This document shows positions 1 to 8,794 of a stretch of 45,712 nucleotides of DNA, piece by piece; within the stretch, counting starts at the first letter, position 1; the number at the start of each line of letters is the position of its first letter. Position numbers and translations under genes: made by a program. Origin of the DNA: Candidatus Rokuibacteriota bacterium (GTDB lineage: Bacteria; Methylomirabilota; Methylomirabilia; Rokubacteriales; CSP1-6); assembly GCA_005887895.1 (NCBI GenBank), contig VBPC01000167.1, positions 2,562 through 48,273 on the forward strand. The letters are read 5' to 3'. The notes beneath the pieces are model-generated. The model saw nothing but the letters and a program-made list of their open reading frames with translations, was not told the DNA's origin and searched no databases.

Positions 1-871
1 CCGGGAGCCTGACGCGCAGCCGCCGTGGCCGCAAGCCCGACGGAAACGGCACGCGCTCGAGGCCGCGCACTGCCTCCAGGGCGGCCTCGTCGAGCAGCCG
101 GTGCGACGACGAGGCCGCCAGCAGCACCTCGCTGATGGCGCCGGTGGCCTCGATGGCGAGCTCGATCTGCACCGTGCCGGTGAGCCCGCGCCGGCGCGCG
201 GCGGTCGGATACGCCAGCGACTCCTGGATCCGGCGGCGGACCTGCGCGAGATAGCCGGCGTACTCCGCGCCGTCGCCACCACTGCCGGGGACGGCGAGCG
301 CGAGCGCACCGCCGCCCTCGCCCGTCGCTCGACCGGAGCCGGCGGCGCCGCTGCCGACGTCCCGCGCCGCCGCGCCACCCTCGCTGGCCGAGCCGCCGAC
401 AGCGAGCGCGCCGTCTCCCCCGCCCGTGCTCGTCGCTGAGGCGATCACCGCTGGCGCTGGCACCGGCGCGCTCGGCGCCGCCTCCGACGCATTCGCCGAC
501 GGTGCGAGCGGTGGCAACTCGGTCGTCGCCTGAACCGGCTCCGGCACGGGTGGCCGCTCGCTCGGCACCGGCGCAGGCGGCGCGGCCGGCGGCGCCGGCG
601 CGACCGGTCGCGACGCGGGGGCCGGGCGGCGCGGCGGTGTCACCCGCGCGGCCGCCGGCTCGCGGGGCACGGGACGCGGCTCGCCGCCGGCGGCCGCGAG
701 GCTGGGCGGCGGGGCCTCCGCGACGCCGAGGCCGAGGCCCTTGCGGACCTCGTGAACGAGGTCGACGAAGAGGACGGGCGGGATCCGGATCTCGATCGCG
801 GCGAGCACGCCGAGCAGGAGGGCGGCGTGCACGGCGGCCGAGCACAGGAGGCCGATCGGCAGCCGCCTCAC
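1..871 (-). CDS. tonB: TonB family energy-transducing protein (C-terminus cut by window edge)
   Basis: This protein would couple the inner-membrane proton-motive force to outer-membrane receptors, here most likely BtuB two genes upstream. The 290 visible residues show a single N-terminal membrane anchor (about residues 5-24), a long Pro/Ala-rich periplasmic spacer (about 50-130), a Gly/Ala-rich stretch, and a C-terminal TonB domain from about residue 205 with the family pattern YAGYLAQVRRRIQESLAYP followed by G-x-V-x-I and a Leu-Asp-Glu-Ala-Ala segment. I chose a GTG start at 871 because it overlaps the cbiZ stop (GTGA), giving translational coupling. The frame stays open to base 1, so only the last few residues and the stop are missing. 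Co-transcription with a riboswitch-led btuB suggests a transporter-dedicated TonB. I see no exbB or exbD. Confidence 0.85.
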   Translation of the reverse strand, partial: MRRLPIGLLCSAAVHAALLLGVLAAIEIRIPPVLFVDLVHEVRKGLGLGVAEAPPPSLAAAGGEPRPVPREPAAARVTPPRRPAPASRPVAPAPPAAPPAPVPSERPPVPEPVQATTELPPLAPSANASEAAPSAPVPAPAVIASATSTGGGDGALAVGGSASEGGAAARDVGSGAAGSGRATGEGGGALALAVPGSGGDGAEYAGYLAQVRRRIQESLAYPTAARRRGLTGTVQIELAIEATGAISEVLLAASSSHRLLDEAALEAVRGLERVPFPSGLRPRRLRVRLP

Positions 872-1524
872 TGGTGCTCCTCCTGCCACCGCCCCACGCC
901 CTCGGCGAGCGCCATGCGCGCCGCCCGGGCCACGACCCAGCCGGCCTCGCTGATCGGGCCGCCGAAGCGAACCACGCGGCCGCGGCCGGTGGACGCGACG
1001 ACGACGGCGTCGGTCGAGGTGCCGCTGGCGGCGCGATCGCCGCACCGCACGCCGGCCTCCGCCAGGACGAGGGCCTTCACCTCCGTCAGCGTGACGGCCA
1101 GGTTCACCAGCGCCGCCGGCTCGACGAGCGCATCGACGACGGCGATGGTGTTGATCGTGCCCGGCCCCGTCGCCGCCGGCGCGCTCCAGCCGGCGGCGAC
1201 GCGGTTGCTCAGGCCGACGCTGGCGACGACGAGGGCGGCGAGATCCCCGACGCGCTCGATCGCGACGCGGGCGCGGTCGGTCGCCGCCGCGGTCAGCAGG
1301 CCCACCCACGGCGCCGGCAGCCGGCGGCGCGCCGCAAAGGCGGCGAGGCCAACCTCGGCGTCCTCCCACGGCCTGTTCTTCTCGACGTGGAGGTTCATGA
1401 TGACGCGCGCGCGGCCGAGACCGCCGCCCGCGATCGCCGAGGATAGCACCGTTAGCGGCGTTGCGGACGTCACAACCACCGCCTCGGGTCCGATGTCGAG
1501 CTCGACGCCCTCGATCGTCGTCAT
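868..1524 (-). CDS. cbiZ: Adenosylcobinamide amidohydrolase CbiZ
   Basis: This is a 218-residue protein of the CbiZ family. The family hydrolyses the aminopropanol (or nucleotide-loop) amide of adenosylcobinamide or pseudo-cobamides to give adenosylcobyric acid, so corrinoids with the wrong lower ligand can be rebuilt. Family features seen are an N-terminal segment ending in NLHVEKNRPWED and the C-terminal SGTSTDAVVVAS block with a preceding RCGDRA. The ATG at 1524 lies three bases past the btuB stop and the end overlaps the tonB start, so it is coupled on both sides. Placement between receptor and energy transducer under a cobalamin riboswitch fits a role in processing imported cobamides. 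Longer in-frame readings upstream only run antisense-free through btuB in another frame and are not real. Confidence 0.85.
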   Translation of the reverse strand: MTTIEGVELDIGPEAVVVTSATPLTVLSSAIAGGGLGRARVIMNLHVEKNRPWEDAEVGLAAFAARRRLPAPWVGLLTAAATDRARVAIERVGDLAALVVASVGLSNRVAAGWSAPAATGPGTINTIAVVDALVEPAALVNLAVTLTEVKALVLAEAGVRCGDRAASGTSTDAVVVASTGRGRVVRFGGPISEAGWVVARAARMALAEGVGRWQEEHQ

Positions 1525-1526
1525 CG

Positions 1527-3431
1527 TCAGAAGGACGCGCGCAGCCCGACGAGGGCCTGCACGCCGAGCGCGGGAAACCCGCGGACCTCGGCGTAGCTCT
1601 CGTTCAGGACGTTCTGGACGCGCGCAGTCAGGTCGAGCGCCTTCAATATTGCGTAGCGGTTGAGCAGCCGGTACGTGCCGCCGACGTCGATGCGCGTGTG
1701 GCCGCTGTTGTAGACGCCGCTGGCCCCGCCGGTCGGCTCGAACTGCTCGGTGACCGCGTTGACCTGGGTGAACAGCGTGAGGCGCGGGATGGGCCGCCAG
1801 GTGACGGTGCCGTTCCAGCGGTGCCGCGGCTCGCGCGGCAAGAGCTGATTGATCGCCAGGTTCTCGGTGTCGGTGTAGGTGTAGTTCATCGCCAGGGTCA
1901 GCGTGTCGGTCACGTCCACCTCGGACGTGAACTCGATGCCGGCGCTGCGGGCCCGGCCGATGTTGACGCCCCTCACGAACGGCGCCGTGGTCGTGAACAC
2001 GAACGAGATCAGGTCGCGGAACTCGTTCTGGAAGTACGTGAGGCCGAGCCGGACGCGGTCGTTCCAGAGCCGCTGGTCGACGCCGAAGTCGTAGGAGAAG
2101 CTGTGCTCGGGCTTGAGCGTGCGATCGGAGAACCCGGGAAAGAACAGATCGTTGAACGTCGGCGCTCGGAAGCCGGAGCCGGCGCCGCCGTGAATGCGGG
2201 TGCCCCACTCCTTGACCACGTAGGACAGCGAGCCTCGCTCGGTCGTCGAGCGCCCGAAGCGGCTGTTGTCCTCGACCCGGACGCCGCCGGACATGAACAG
2301 GCGATCGAAGAACCGGAACGTCTGCTGGAAGAAGCCCGAGCGGGTGTCGCTGTCGGCGGCGAACGGGAACGCGCCCTGGCTGTTGGCCTCTTCGTGGCGT
2401 AGCTCGAGACCGAACGTGCTGGTCGACCATTTCCCGAAGTGGAAGTGGTTGAGCCACTCGGCTTCCCGGCGAGCGACGGTGATGCGCGAGGGAAACTCGC
2501 AGGGGAAGAAGGGCGCGGACGGGCAGCCGAAGCCGAAGTCCGGCAGGTCGATGAAGATGTTGGTGTTGTGGTAGAGCCCGACGCGCGCGTCGCTCTCCCA
2601 CCACGACACCGGATGGGTGTGGCCGGCCAGGCTCAGGATGAGCGTGTCGCTCAGGTTCTCGTTGTTGTGGTCGATGATCGGGTCGCGCGGCAGCGGCACG
2701 GTGAGGAACTTGACCGGCAGGCCGGTGTTGGTCTCGTTCCAGCGCAGCGTGAACGCCACGCTGCTGTCGGCCGGCAGCGTGGCCCCCAGCCGCAGGCTGA
2801 CGGCGTTCTGGGTGCTGTTGTCGTTCTGGAACTGCCCGTTGGACTCGAGGTGCGAGGCCGCGAGGGCGTAGTCGAAGAACTGCCAGGCGCCGCTCACCGT
2901 GCCCCGGCTGCGCAGGGTGTCGTAGTTGCCGACCTCCTGCTCGACGGTGGCCGCGAACGGTCCCTTGCCCTTCTTCGTGATGATGTTGACGACGCCGCCG
3001 ATCGCGTCGGCGCCGTAGAGCGTGGACTGCGGGCCGCGGATGACCTCGATGCGCTCGATGAGGTCGGGCGCGAAGTCGCTCAGCTCGGCCTCGCCCAGCG
3101 TGGGGCTCTTCACCCGCACGCCGTCGATCAGCACCTGCACCTGGTTCGAATTGGCGCCGCGGATCGTGATGCTGGTGGTCTTGCCGAGGCTGCCGGAGCG
3201 TCGGATCTCGACGCCGGGCACCTGGCGCAGGGCCTCGTCCACGGTCGGGTAGTGATAGGTCTGGAAGTCCTCGCCGGTGACGACCGTGACCGAGGCGCCG
3301 AGCTGGTCGGCGGGCGTCTCGAGCTTGGTGGCGGTCACCACGACCGGCTCCAGCTTCTTCGTGTCCTGCGCGAGCGCCGGGGCGGCGCCGAGCGTCAGCA
3401 GCACCAGCGTGACTCCCAGGTTCCGGACCAT
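1527..3431 (-). CDS. btuB: TonB-dependent outer-membrane cobalamin receptor BtuB
   Basis: A 634-residue TonB-dependent receptor. An N-terminal signal peptide ends at ALA-Q near residue 22, followed by a TonB box (EPVVVTATK), the plug domain with the IRGANSNQVQVLIDGVR motif and IERIEVIRGPQSTLYGADA, then a beta-barrel ending in an aromatic residue (LRASF), as barrel proteins do for BAM recognition. I chose the ATG at 3431, preceded by AAGGAG at good spacing; an in-frame ATG at 3560 lies inside the riboswitch and would destroy the signal peptide. The substrate call (B12) rests on the riboswitch directly upstream and the btuFCD/cbiZ neighbours rather than on the barrel sequence. It is first in a btuB-cbiZ-tonB unit. 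Confidence 0.93.
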   Translation of the reverse strand: MVRNLGVTLVLLTLGAAPALAQDTKKLEPVVVTATKLETPADQLGASVTVVTGEDFQTYHYPTVDEALRQVPGVEIRRSGSLGKTTSITIRGANSNQVQVLIDGVRVKSPTLGEAELSDFAPDLIERIEVIRGPQSTLYGADAIGGVVNIITKKGKGPFAATVEQEVGNYDTLRSRGTVSGAWQFFDYALAASHLESNGQFQNDNSTQNAVSLRLGATLPADSSVAFTLRWNETNTGLPVKFLTVPLPRDPIIDHNNENLSDTLILSLAGHTHPVSWWESDARVGLYHNTNIFIDLPDFGFGCPSAPFFPCEFPSRITVARREAEWLNHFHFGKWSTSTFGLELRHEEANSQGAFPFAADSDTRSGFFQQTFRFFDRLFMSGGVRVEDNSRFGRSTTERGSLSYVVKEWGTRIHGGAGSGFRAPTFNDLFFPGFSDRTLKPEHSFSYDFGVDQRLWNDRVRLGLTYFQNEFRDLISFVFTTTAPFVRGVNIGRARSAGIEFTSEVDVTDTLTLAMNYTYTDTENLAINQLLPREPRHRWNGTVTWRPIPRLTLFTQVNAVTEQFEPTGGASGVYNSGHTRIDVGGTYRLLNRYAILKALDLTARVQNVLNESYAEVRGFPALGVQALVGLRASF

Positions 3432-3470
3432 CGCTCCACTCCTTTTCTTGCGAAAGGGTTGGACTCGGAT

Positions 3471-3650
3471 GGCCCCGGAGAGGTCTCCTGACTCGTGGAT
3501 CGTCGCAATCCGTCCTCGCCTTCCCGTCGGCGATCCGACAGTGGCTCCCGCGGTCTTCACGCGGGACCTGGGCGGCGCTCCCCACTCACAGTGGCGCGAC
3601 CGTGCCGGCCTTGCGTCTGGCGCTCACCGGCTTCCCTCGTTCCGGGGCTC
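3471..3650 (-). ncRNA. Cobalamin riboswitch upstream of btuB
   Basis: Read on the minus strand this contains the ordered conserved blocks of the cobalamin riboswitch: GGGAAGCCGGTGAGCGCC, then GCGCCACTG, then GGGAGCCACTG (the B12-box region), GGGAAGGCGAGG, and near the 3' end GAGTCAGGAGACCTCTCC. The 5' side starts within a few bases of the btuD stop codon (3654-3656), so the element sits inside the gene cluster and its expression platform lies in the roughly 40 bases before the btuB start at 3431. Ligand binding is expected to reduce btuB-cbiZ-tonB expression. Whether it acts on transcription or translation is not clear; I see no clear U-tract terminator. Confidence 0.93.
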
Positions 3651-3653
3651 GGT

Positions 3654-4478
3654 TTACCGGCGGACTCCTCCTCCTTCGGGCCACGCGACCTGAACGACCG
3701 GCCGACCGGTGGCGGGATTGAGCTCCACGACGACGGCGCAGCCGAACACGGCCTCCAGCATCTCGCGCCGCAGCACCTCGGCCGGTGGCCCGAGACGCGC
3801 CAGCCGGCCGCTCGCCAGCAGCAGCAGGCGGTCGCAGACCTCGGCCGCGAGGTTCAGATCGTGCGAGACGAGCAGCACGGTCATGCCGCGCTCGGTGTTG
3901 ACGCGGCGGATGATCGCGGCCGTCTCGGCCTGGTAGCGCAGGTCGAGGTGCGAGGTCGGCTCGTCGAGCACCAGCAGCCGCGGCTCCTGGGCGAGCGCGC
4001 GGGCGAGCATCGCGCGCTGGCGCTCGCCACCGGAGAGCTGCTCGAGCGGCAGCGGGGCCAGGTGGCGGACGCCGGTCGCGTCCATCGCGGCGGCCGCCAG
4101 GGCCCGATCGTCCTCGGTCTCGAAGAAGCGGCCGGGGCCGTGCGGATAGCGGCCCATCAACACGAGCTGCTCGACGGTGAACGGAAACGGCCGCGGCGCG
4201 TCCTGCGGCACGACGGCGATCTGGCGCGCCAGCTCGGCGTGCGGCAGCCGTGCGATGGGCCGGCCGTTCAGCCGCACCTCGCCGTGCGCGGCGCTCACGA
4301 CGCGCGTGAGCAGCCGCAGCAGCGTCGTCTTGCCCGCGCTGTTGGGGCCGATCACGCCGAACACCTCGCCCGGCTCGATCGTGAACGAGACGCCCGTCAG
4401 GCTGAAGCCGCCCTCGCGCGACCGCTCGGGCCGTGGGTAGGCGAAGCCGACGTCGGCGAACTGCACGAGCGCGCTCAC
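3654..4478 (-). CDS. btuD: Cobalamin ABC importer ATPase BtuD
   Basis: A 274-residue ABC ATPase of the FecCD/BtuCD import class. It shows Walker A GPNSAGKTT (44-52; Ser where Gly is usual), Q-loop Gln92, signature LSGGERQ (148-154), Walker B LLVLDEPTSHLD (from 168) and the switch His in VSHD (206). It would energise import of corrinoids bound by BtuF through BtuC. The start overlaps the btuC stop (ATGA), and the stop abuts the riboswitch of the following btuB unit. The specificity call comes from the operon; by sequence alone a ferric-siderophore importer would look similar. Confidence 0.9.
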   Translation of the reverse strand: MSALVQFADVGFAYPRPERSREGGFSLTGVSFTIEPGEVFGVIGPNSAGKTTLLRLLTRVVSAAHGEVRLNGRPIARLPHAELARQIAVVPQDAPRPFPFTVEQLVLMGRYPHGPGRFFETEDDRALAAAAMDATGVRHLAPLPLEQLSGGERQRAMLARALAQEPRLLVLDEPTSHLDLRYQAETAAIIRRVNTERGMTVLLVSHDLNLAAEVCDRLLLLASGRLARLGPPAEVLRREMLEAVFGCAVVVELNPATGRPVVQVAWPEGGGVRR

Positions 4479-5491
4479 AGGGCGGCTCGATACCGCGAGC
4501 GCAGCAGGTAGACGAAGACCGGCGCGCCGCAGAAGGAGGTGACGACGCCGACCGACAGCTCGGCCGGCGCCACGACGTTGCGGGCCAGCGTGTCGGCCGC
4601 CAGCAGGAAGATGCCACCGCCCAGGAGCGCGGTCGGCACCAGCAGGCGGTTGTCCTGACCGAGCACGCCCCGCAGCAGGTGCGGGACGACCAGGCCCACG
4701 AAGCCGATCGGTCCCGTGAAGGCGACCACGGTGCCGGTCAGCAGCGCGGCGGCCACGAAGACGCGCCGCTTGAGCCGCTCGGTGTCCACGCCGAGCTGGA
4801 CGGCGGCCTCCTCGCCGAGCGCCAGCAGGTTCAGCTCGCGGGCATGGCGCAGGATCAGCCAGAAGCCGGCCAGCGCGAGCGCTGCGAACAGCGCGAGCGA
4901 CGCCGTGGGGAGGGGCGTGAGGTTGCCGAGGAGCCAGTGCACGACGCCGCCGAGGCGATTGAAGTCGACGAGCGAGATCAGCACCGTGATGGCCGAGGTG
5001 AAGAAGATCCCCACGATGACCCCGGCCAGCAGCAGCGTCTGGATCGACAGGCCGCCGGGCATGACCGCGATGACATAGACGCCGCCGGCGGCCAGCAGCG
5101 CGCCGGCGAAGGCGAAGCTGGCGACACCGAGCGCCTGCAGCGCCGAGAGGCCGAGACCGAAGATCTGAGCGACGACCACGCCGAAGGCGGCGCCGCTCGA
5201 CACGCCGAGCACGGCGGGCTCGGCCAGCGGATTGCGCGTGAGCCCCTGGAAGGCGACGCCGGCCACCGCCAGCGCCCCGCCGGCCAGCGCCGCGGCGAGC
5301 ACGCGCGGCAACCGGAGCTGCAGCGTCACCACCGACTCCACCGATTCCCCGCCGGCCCGCCCGGCGAGCGCGCGCGCGACCGCGCCCGGCGAGAGCGCGG
5401 CGCTGCCGACGAAGAGCGAGAGCGCGGCGACGAGCGCCAGGCCCAGGCCGAGGAGCGACAGCGCGAGGGCCAGCCGGCGGCCGGCGCTCAT
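4475..5491 (-). CDS. btuC: Cobalamin ABC importer permease BtuC
   Basis: A 338-residue polytopic membrane protein of the FecCD permease family, with about ten predicted hydrophobic helices. Family hallmarks are RLPRVLAAALAGGALAVAG, FQGLTRNPLAEPAVLGVSSG and the cytoplasmic coupling region GFVGLVVPHLLR. The ATG at 5491 is chosen because it overlaps the btuF stop (ATGA) and yields a normal family length; a longer in-frame reading from 5632 would overlap the btuF coding region. It forms the transmembrane channel with BtuD as ATPase. Confidence 0.92.
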   Translation of the reverse strand: MSAGRRLALALSLLGLGLALVAALSLFVGSAALSPGAVARALAGRAGGESVESVVTLQLRLPRVLAAALAGGALAVAGVAFQGLTRNPLAEPAVLGVSSGAAFGVVVAQIFGLGLSALQALGVASFAFAGALLAAGGVYVIAVMPGGLSIQTLLLAGVIVGIFFTSAITVLISLVDFNRLGGVVHWLLGNLTPLPTASLALFAALALAGFWLILRHARELNLLALGEEAAVQLGVDTERLKRRVFVAAALLTGTVVAFTGPIGFVGLVVPHLLRGVLGQDNRLLVPTALLGGGIFLLAADTLARNVVAPAELSVGVVTSFCGAPVFVYLLRSRYRAAL

Positions 5492-6381
5492 CGGAACGCC
5501 TCCGGATGGATGACGCGCGCCAGCGACTCCAGCCCGTCGACGACGCTCGGACCGTAGCGGTGCAGGATGCTGAGGTCGACGGAGTGCAGCCGCCCGGCCC
5601 GGATGGCCGGAACGCTGCTGAAGCGCTGCCACTGCTCGGGCGCCGGCCGCCCCGCGGTCGACGACGTGCCGGCCGAGTGATCAGCCAGCACGATCACCTC
5701 GGGCGCCCGCGCCACCGCGGCTTCCACGCTGAACCGCACGTAGGGCTGGCTCTCGCCGCTCGTGACCGACTCGCCGCCGGCGACCTCGATCAGCTCCGTC
5801 AGGAGCGACGGGCGACCCGGCACGATGAGCGGCTCGGGCCAGATCACGTAGAGGACGCGCGGGCGCGGAAACGGCGCCACCCGTCGCCGCACGTCCTCCA
5901 CCCGGCGCGTGAGCGCGTCCGTCAATGGAGCGACCGCGGCCTGGTGGCCGGTGAGGTCGCCCAGACGCGCGATCATGTCGCGTAGCGCGCTCAGGCGCGT
6001 CGCGTGGACGAGATAGGTCGGGATGCGCAGGCGCGCGAGCTGCTGGAACGTCTCCTCGCGGTTGCCCTCGTCGGTGGCGACGACGAGATCGGGCTTCAGG
6101 GCGACGAGCGCTTCGAGGCTCGGGTTCACCATCCCGCCGACGCTCGGCTTGCCGCGGGCGGCGGCCGGATACTCGCAGAAGTCGGTCCGTCCGACCAGCC
6201 GGTCCTCGGCGCCCAGCGCGAAGATCGTCTCGGTCACGTGCGGCACCAGCGAGACGATCCGCGTCGGCAAGGCCGACAGGGTCACCTCGCGGCCGAGCAT
6301 GTCCCGCACGGTCAGGGCCCAGGCCGGCGATGCGCTCGCCAGCGTCGTCAGGAGGGCTGCGACGGCCACGAGGCGGATCAT
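5488..6381 (-). CDS. btuF: Cobalamin-binding periplasmic protein BtuF
   Basis: A 297-residue substrate-binding protein of the BtuF/FepB fold. A signal peptide covers about residues 1-22 (cleavage near AWA-L), then RIVSLVPHVTETIFALGA, FCEYPAAARGKPSVGG and LEALVALKPDLVVA, which is the usual lobe-1 pattern of BtuF proteins. The ATG at 6381 overlaps the cbiA stop (ATGA). It would deliver corrinoid to BtuCD. The gene order cbiA-btuF-btuC-btuD places biosynthesis and import in one riboswitch-led transcript. Confidence 0.92.
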   Translation of the reverse strand: MIRLVAVAALLTTLASASPAWALTVRDMLGREVTLSALPTRIVSLVPHVTETIFALGAEDRLVGRTDFCEYPAAARGKPSVGGMVNPSLEALVALKPDLVVATDEGNREETFQQLARLRIPTYLVHATRLSALRDMIARLGDLTGHQAAVAPLTDALTRRVEDVRRRVAPFPRPRVLYVIWPEPLIVPGRPSLLTELIEVAGGESVTSGESQPYVRFSVEAAVARAPEVIVLADHSAGTSSTAGRPAPEQWQRFSSVPAIRAGRLHSVDLSILHRYGPSVVDGLESLARVIHPEAFR

Positions 6382-7736
6382 CGAGCGCGGGCGCAGGCGT
6401 CGACGAAGGCGGCGGCGAGGCCGGGGCTCGACGCGAAGTGCAGGTGCACGTAGCTCGCGAGCGTGCGGCCGAGCAGGTAGCCCTCGGCGCGCTCGCGGCC
6501 GCCCGGCACACGCACAGCGTAGACTCGCGGCACCACGGCGGGCACCGGGCCGAGCGTGGAGGCGTGAAACTCCTGGCCGCGCGCGACGGTGCCGGCGGCG
6601 CCGAGCGGCGTGTCGGCGGCCAGCGTCACCTCCGCATAGCCCAGCGTCAGGCCGTGCTCGCGCATCCGGACCGGGGCCGGCAGGACCCCGACCATCGGAT
6701 GCACGCGACCGTCGACGGTCTCGAGCGATTCGGCGAGGAACATGAGGCCGCCGCACTCGGCGTAGATCGGACGCCCCGCCTCGGCGTAACGCCGGACGGA
6801 CTTTCTCAGCGCGGCGTTATCCGAGAGGGCCGCGGCGTGCAGCTCGGGATAGCCGCCGCCGAGGTAGAGGCCGTCCACGTCGGGCAGATCGGTGTCGGCC
6901 AGCGGACTCCACCAGACGATGTCCGCGCCGGCCTCGCGCAGCCGGTCCAGGTTCTCCGCGTAGTAGAACTGGAAGGCAGCGTCCCGCGCGACGCCGATCC
7001 GCGCGCGGGCCGGCGCCGGCCTGGAGGTCGGGCTCGGCGCTCGGGACTCGAGCGGCGCCGCCAGGGCCAGGAGCCGAGCGACGTCGACGCCGCCCTCGAC
7101 GGCATCGCCCAGGCGGCCGACGAGGTCGGGGCTGAGCGCGCCCTCGGCCGCCGTCAGCAGGCCCAGATGGCGCTCGGGCATCGCGAGCGAGGCGTCCCAG
7201 CCGACAGCGCCGAGCGGCTCGGCGGTGCACGCGCCGCGGATCGCCTCGGTGATCCAGCGCGCGTGCGTCGGGCCGCCCACGCGGTTGGCGATGACGCCGA
7301 CGACGCGCAGCGCCGGATCGAAGCGCTCGAAGCCGAGGGCAATCGCGCCGGCACTGCGGGCCAGCGCGCCGGCGTCGAGGACCAGCACGACCGGCGCCGC
7401 CAGCCACTTGGCGAGCTGCGCCGTCGAGCCGTCCTCCGTCGCGGCGTCGACGCCGTCGAAGCAGCCCATCACGCCCTCGACGAGGGCGACGTCGGCCCCC
7501 GTCGCAACCCGCGTGACGACGTCGAGCACGCGCTCGCGGCCGCACATCCAGCCGTCGAGATTGTAGGACGGCCGGCCGGTCACGACGGCGTGCAGGCCGG
7601 GGTCGATGAAGTCCGGCCCGACCTTGAAGGCTTGCACGGCGAGGCCGCGGCGCCGCAGCGCCGCCAGCAAACCGAGCGTGATCGACGTCTTGCCGACGCC
7701 GCTGGCCACGCCCGCCACGACGAGGACGCGCGTCAC
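6378..7736 (-). CDS. cbiA: Cobyrinate a,c-diamide synthase CbiA
   Basis: A 452-residue glutamine-dependent amidotransferase that amidates the a and c side chains of cobyrinic acid using ATP. The N-terminal ATPase half has the P-loop GVASGVGKTS (9-18) and FKVGPDFIDP; the C-terminal class-I-like glutaminase half has YLGGGYPELH, the nucleophilic Cys328 in YAECGGLMF, and a late His in the SYVHLHF segment. It overlaps both cobT upstream and btuF downstream by four bases. In the family this is a de novo step, so its presence in an otherwise salvage-type cluster is notable; CobB of the aerobic route, acting on hydrogenobyrinate, is the alternative name. Confidence 0.92.
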   Translation of the reverse strand: MTRVLVVAGVASGVGKTSITLGLLAALRRRGLAVQAFKVGPDFIDPGLHAVVTGRPSYNLDGWMCGRERVLDVVTRVATGADVALVEGVMGCFDGVDAATEDGSTAQLAKWLAAPVVLVLDAGALARSAGAIALGFERFDPALRVVGVIANRVGGPTHARWITEAIRGACTAEPLGAVGWDASLAMPERHLGLLTAAEGALSPDLVGRLGDAVEGGVDVARLLALAAPLESRAPSPTSRPAPARARIGVARDAAFQFYYAENLDRLREAGADIVWWSPLADTDLPDVDGLYLGGGYPELHAAALSDNAALRKSVRRYAEAGRPIYAECGGLMFLAESLETVDGRVHPMVGVLPAPVRMREHGLTLGYAEVTLAADTPLGAAGTVARGQEFHASTLGPVPAVVPRVYAVRVPGGRERAEGYLLGRTLASYVHLHFASSPGLAAAFVDACARAR

Positions 7737-8794
7737 GGCCGCCCGCTCGGCCCGTCGACGCCGGCCGACTTGAAGGTCGCCATCTCCCCGTAGATCGCCG
7801 CGGCGGCCCGGACCAGATGAATGAACAGCGCCGCTCCGGTCCCCTCGCCCAGACGCATCTCGAGGTCGAGGTAGGGCGCCAGGCCGAGATGCGCGAGCGC
7901 CACGGCGTGGCCGGGCTCGGCGGAGCGATGCGAGGCGAAGAGTGCGTGGCGCGCCGCCGGAGCCAGCGTCACCGCGACCAGCGCGGCGGCGCCGGCGATG
8001 AAGCCGTCGATCGCGACCGGCACGCGGCGGGCGGCGCCGGCCAGCATCACGCCGGTGAGGCCGGCGATCTCGAAGCCGCCGACCCCGGCGAGCACGTCGA
8101 GCCCGTCGCTCGCGCGGGGCCGATTCACCGCGAGCGCGCGACGCACGACGTCCACCTTGCGCCGACGACCCTCGTCGTCCACGCCGGTGCCGCGGCCCGT
8201 CACGAGGTCGGCGTCGGCGCCGGTGATCGCCGCGGTGATCGCGCTGGCCGCCGTCGTGTTGCCGATGCCCATCTCGCCGGTGCCGACGAGGTCGGCGCCG
8301 TCGCCGATCGCCGCCTCGGCCAGCGCCGCGCCAGCCTCGATCGCGGCGATCGCCTGCGCGCGGGACATCGCCGGTCCGTGCGCCATGTTGCGCGTGCCGG
8401 CGGCGATCCGGCGGACCACGAGCCGCTCCGGCGCGCCCAGCGGCGTCGCCACGCCGAAATCGGCGACGACGACTCGCGCGCCCGCTTGCCGGGCCAGCAC
8501 GTTGACGGCGGCGCCCCCGCGGAGGAAGTTCTCCACCATCTGCGCCGTCACCGATTGCGGATAGGCGCTCACGCCCTCGGCGACGACGCCGTGATCGGCG
8601 GCGAACGTGAAGATGACGGGCGCGCTCACGCGCGGCGCCCGGCCGGTCAGCGCGGCGAGCCGGACGGCCAGCTCCTCGAGGCGACCAAGGCTGCCCGGCG
8701 GCTTGGTCAGCGTGTCGAGGTGGCGCTGCGCGGCCGCGGCGGCCGTGTCGCGCGGGCCGCCGATCGCGTCAAGGAGCCTGGAGAGAGGGTCCAC
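7733..8794 (-). CDS. cobT: Nicotinate-nucleotide--dimethylbenzimidazole phosphoribosyltransferase CobT
   Basis: A 353-residue enzyme that transfers phosphoribose from nicotinate mononucleotide to the lower-ligand base to make alpha-ribazole phosphate. Seen are LTKPPGSLGRLEELA, FAADHGVVAEGVSAYP, GEMGIGNTTAASA and the C-terminal LRLGEGTGAAL carrying the family's catalytic Glu. I prefer the GTG at 8794, which has AGGAG eight bases upstream; a GTG at 8803 would leave no room for that ribosome site. Either start overlaps the end of cobU, consistent with coupled translation. Confidence 0.93.
   Translation of the reverse strand: MDPLSRLLDAIGGPRDTAAAAAQRHLDTLTKPPGSLGRLEELAVRLAALTGRAPRVSAPVIFTFAADHGVVAEGVSAYPQSVTAQMVENFLRGGAAVNVLARQAGARVVVADFGVATPLGAPERLVVRRIAAGTRNMAHGPAMSRAQAIAAIEAGAALAEAAIGDGADLVGTGEMGIGNTTAASAITAAITGADADLVTGRGTGVDDEGRRRKVDVVRRALAVNRPRASDGLDVLAGVGGFEIAGLTGVMLAGAARRVPVAIDGFIAGAAALVAVTLAPAARHALFASHRSAEPGHAVALAHLGLAPYLDLEMRLGEGTGAALFIHLVRAAAAIYGEMATFKSAGVDGPSGRP

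Noticed and set aside
502..2402. Several long plus-strand open frames opposite tonB, cbiZ and btuB
   Set aside because: Low-complexity Arg/Ala/Gly composition typical of antisense frames in GC-rich DNA, with no recognisable domain.
3432..3560. N-terminal extension of BtuB from an ATG at 3560
   Set aside because: It would translate the riboswitch and bury the signal peptide; the ATG at 3431 has a good ribosome site.
868..3585. 905-residue minus-strand open frame spanning btuB
   Set aside because: Most of it is Arg/Pro-rich out-of-frame reading of btuB; only its last 218 residues are real and are listed as CbiZ.
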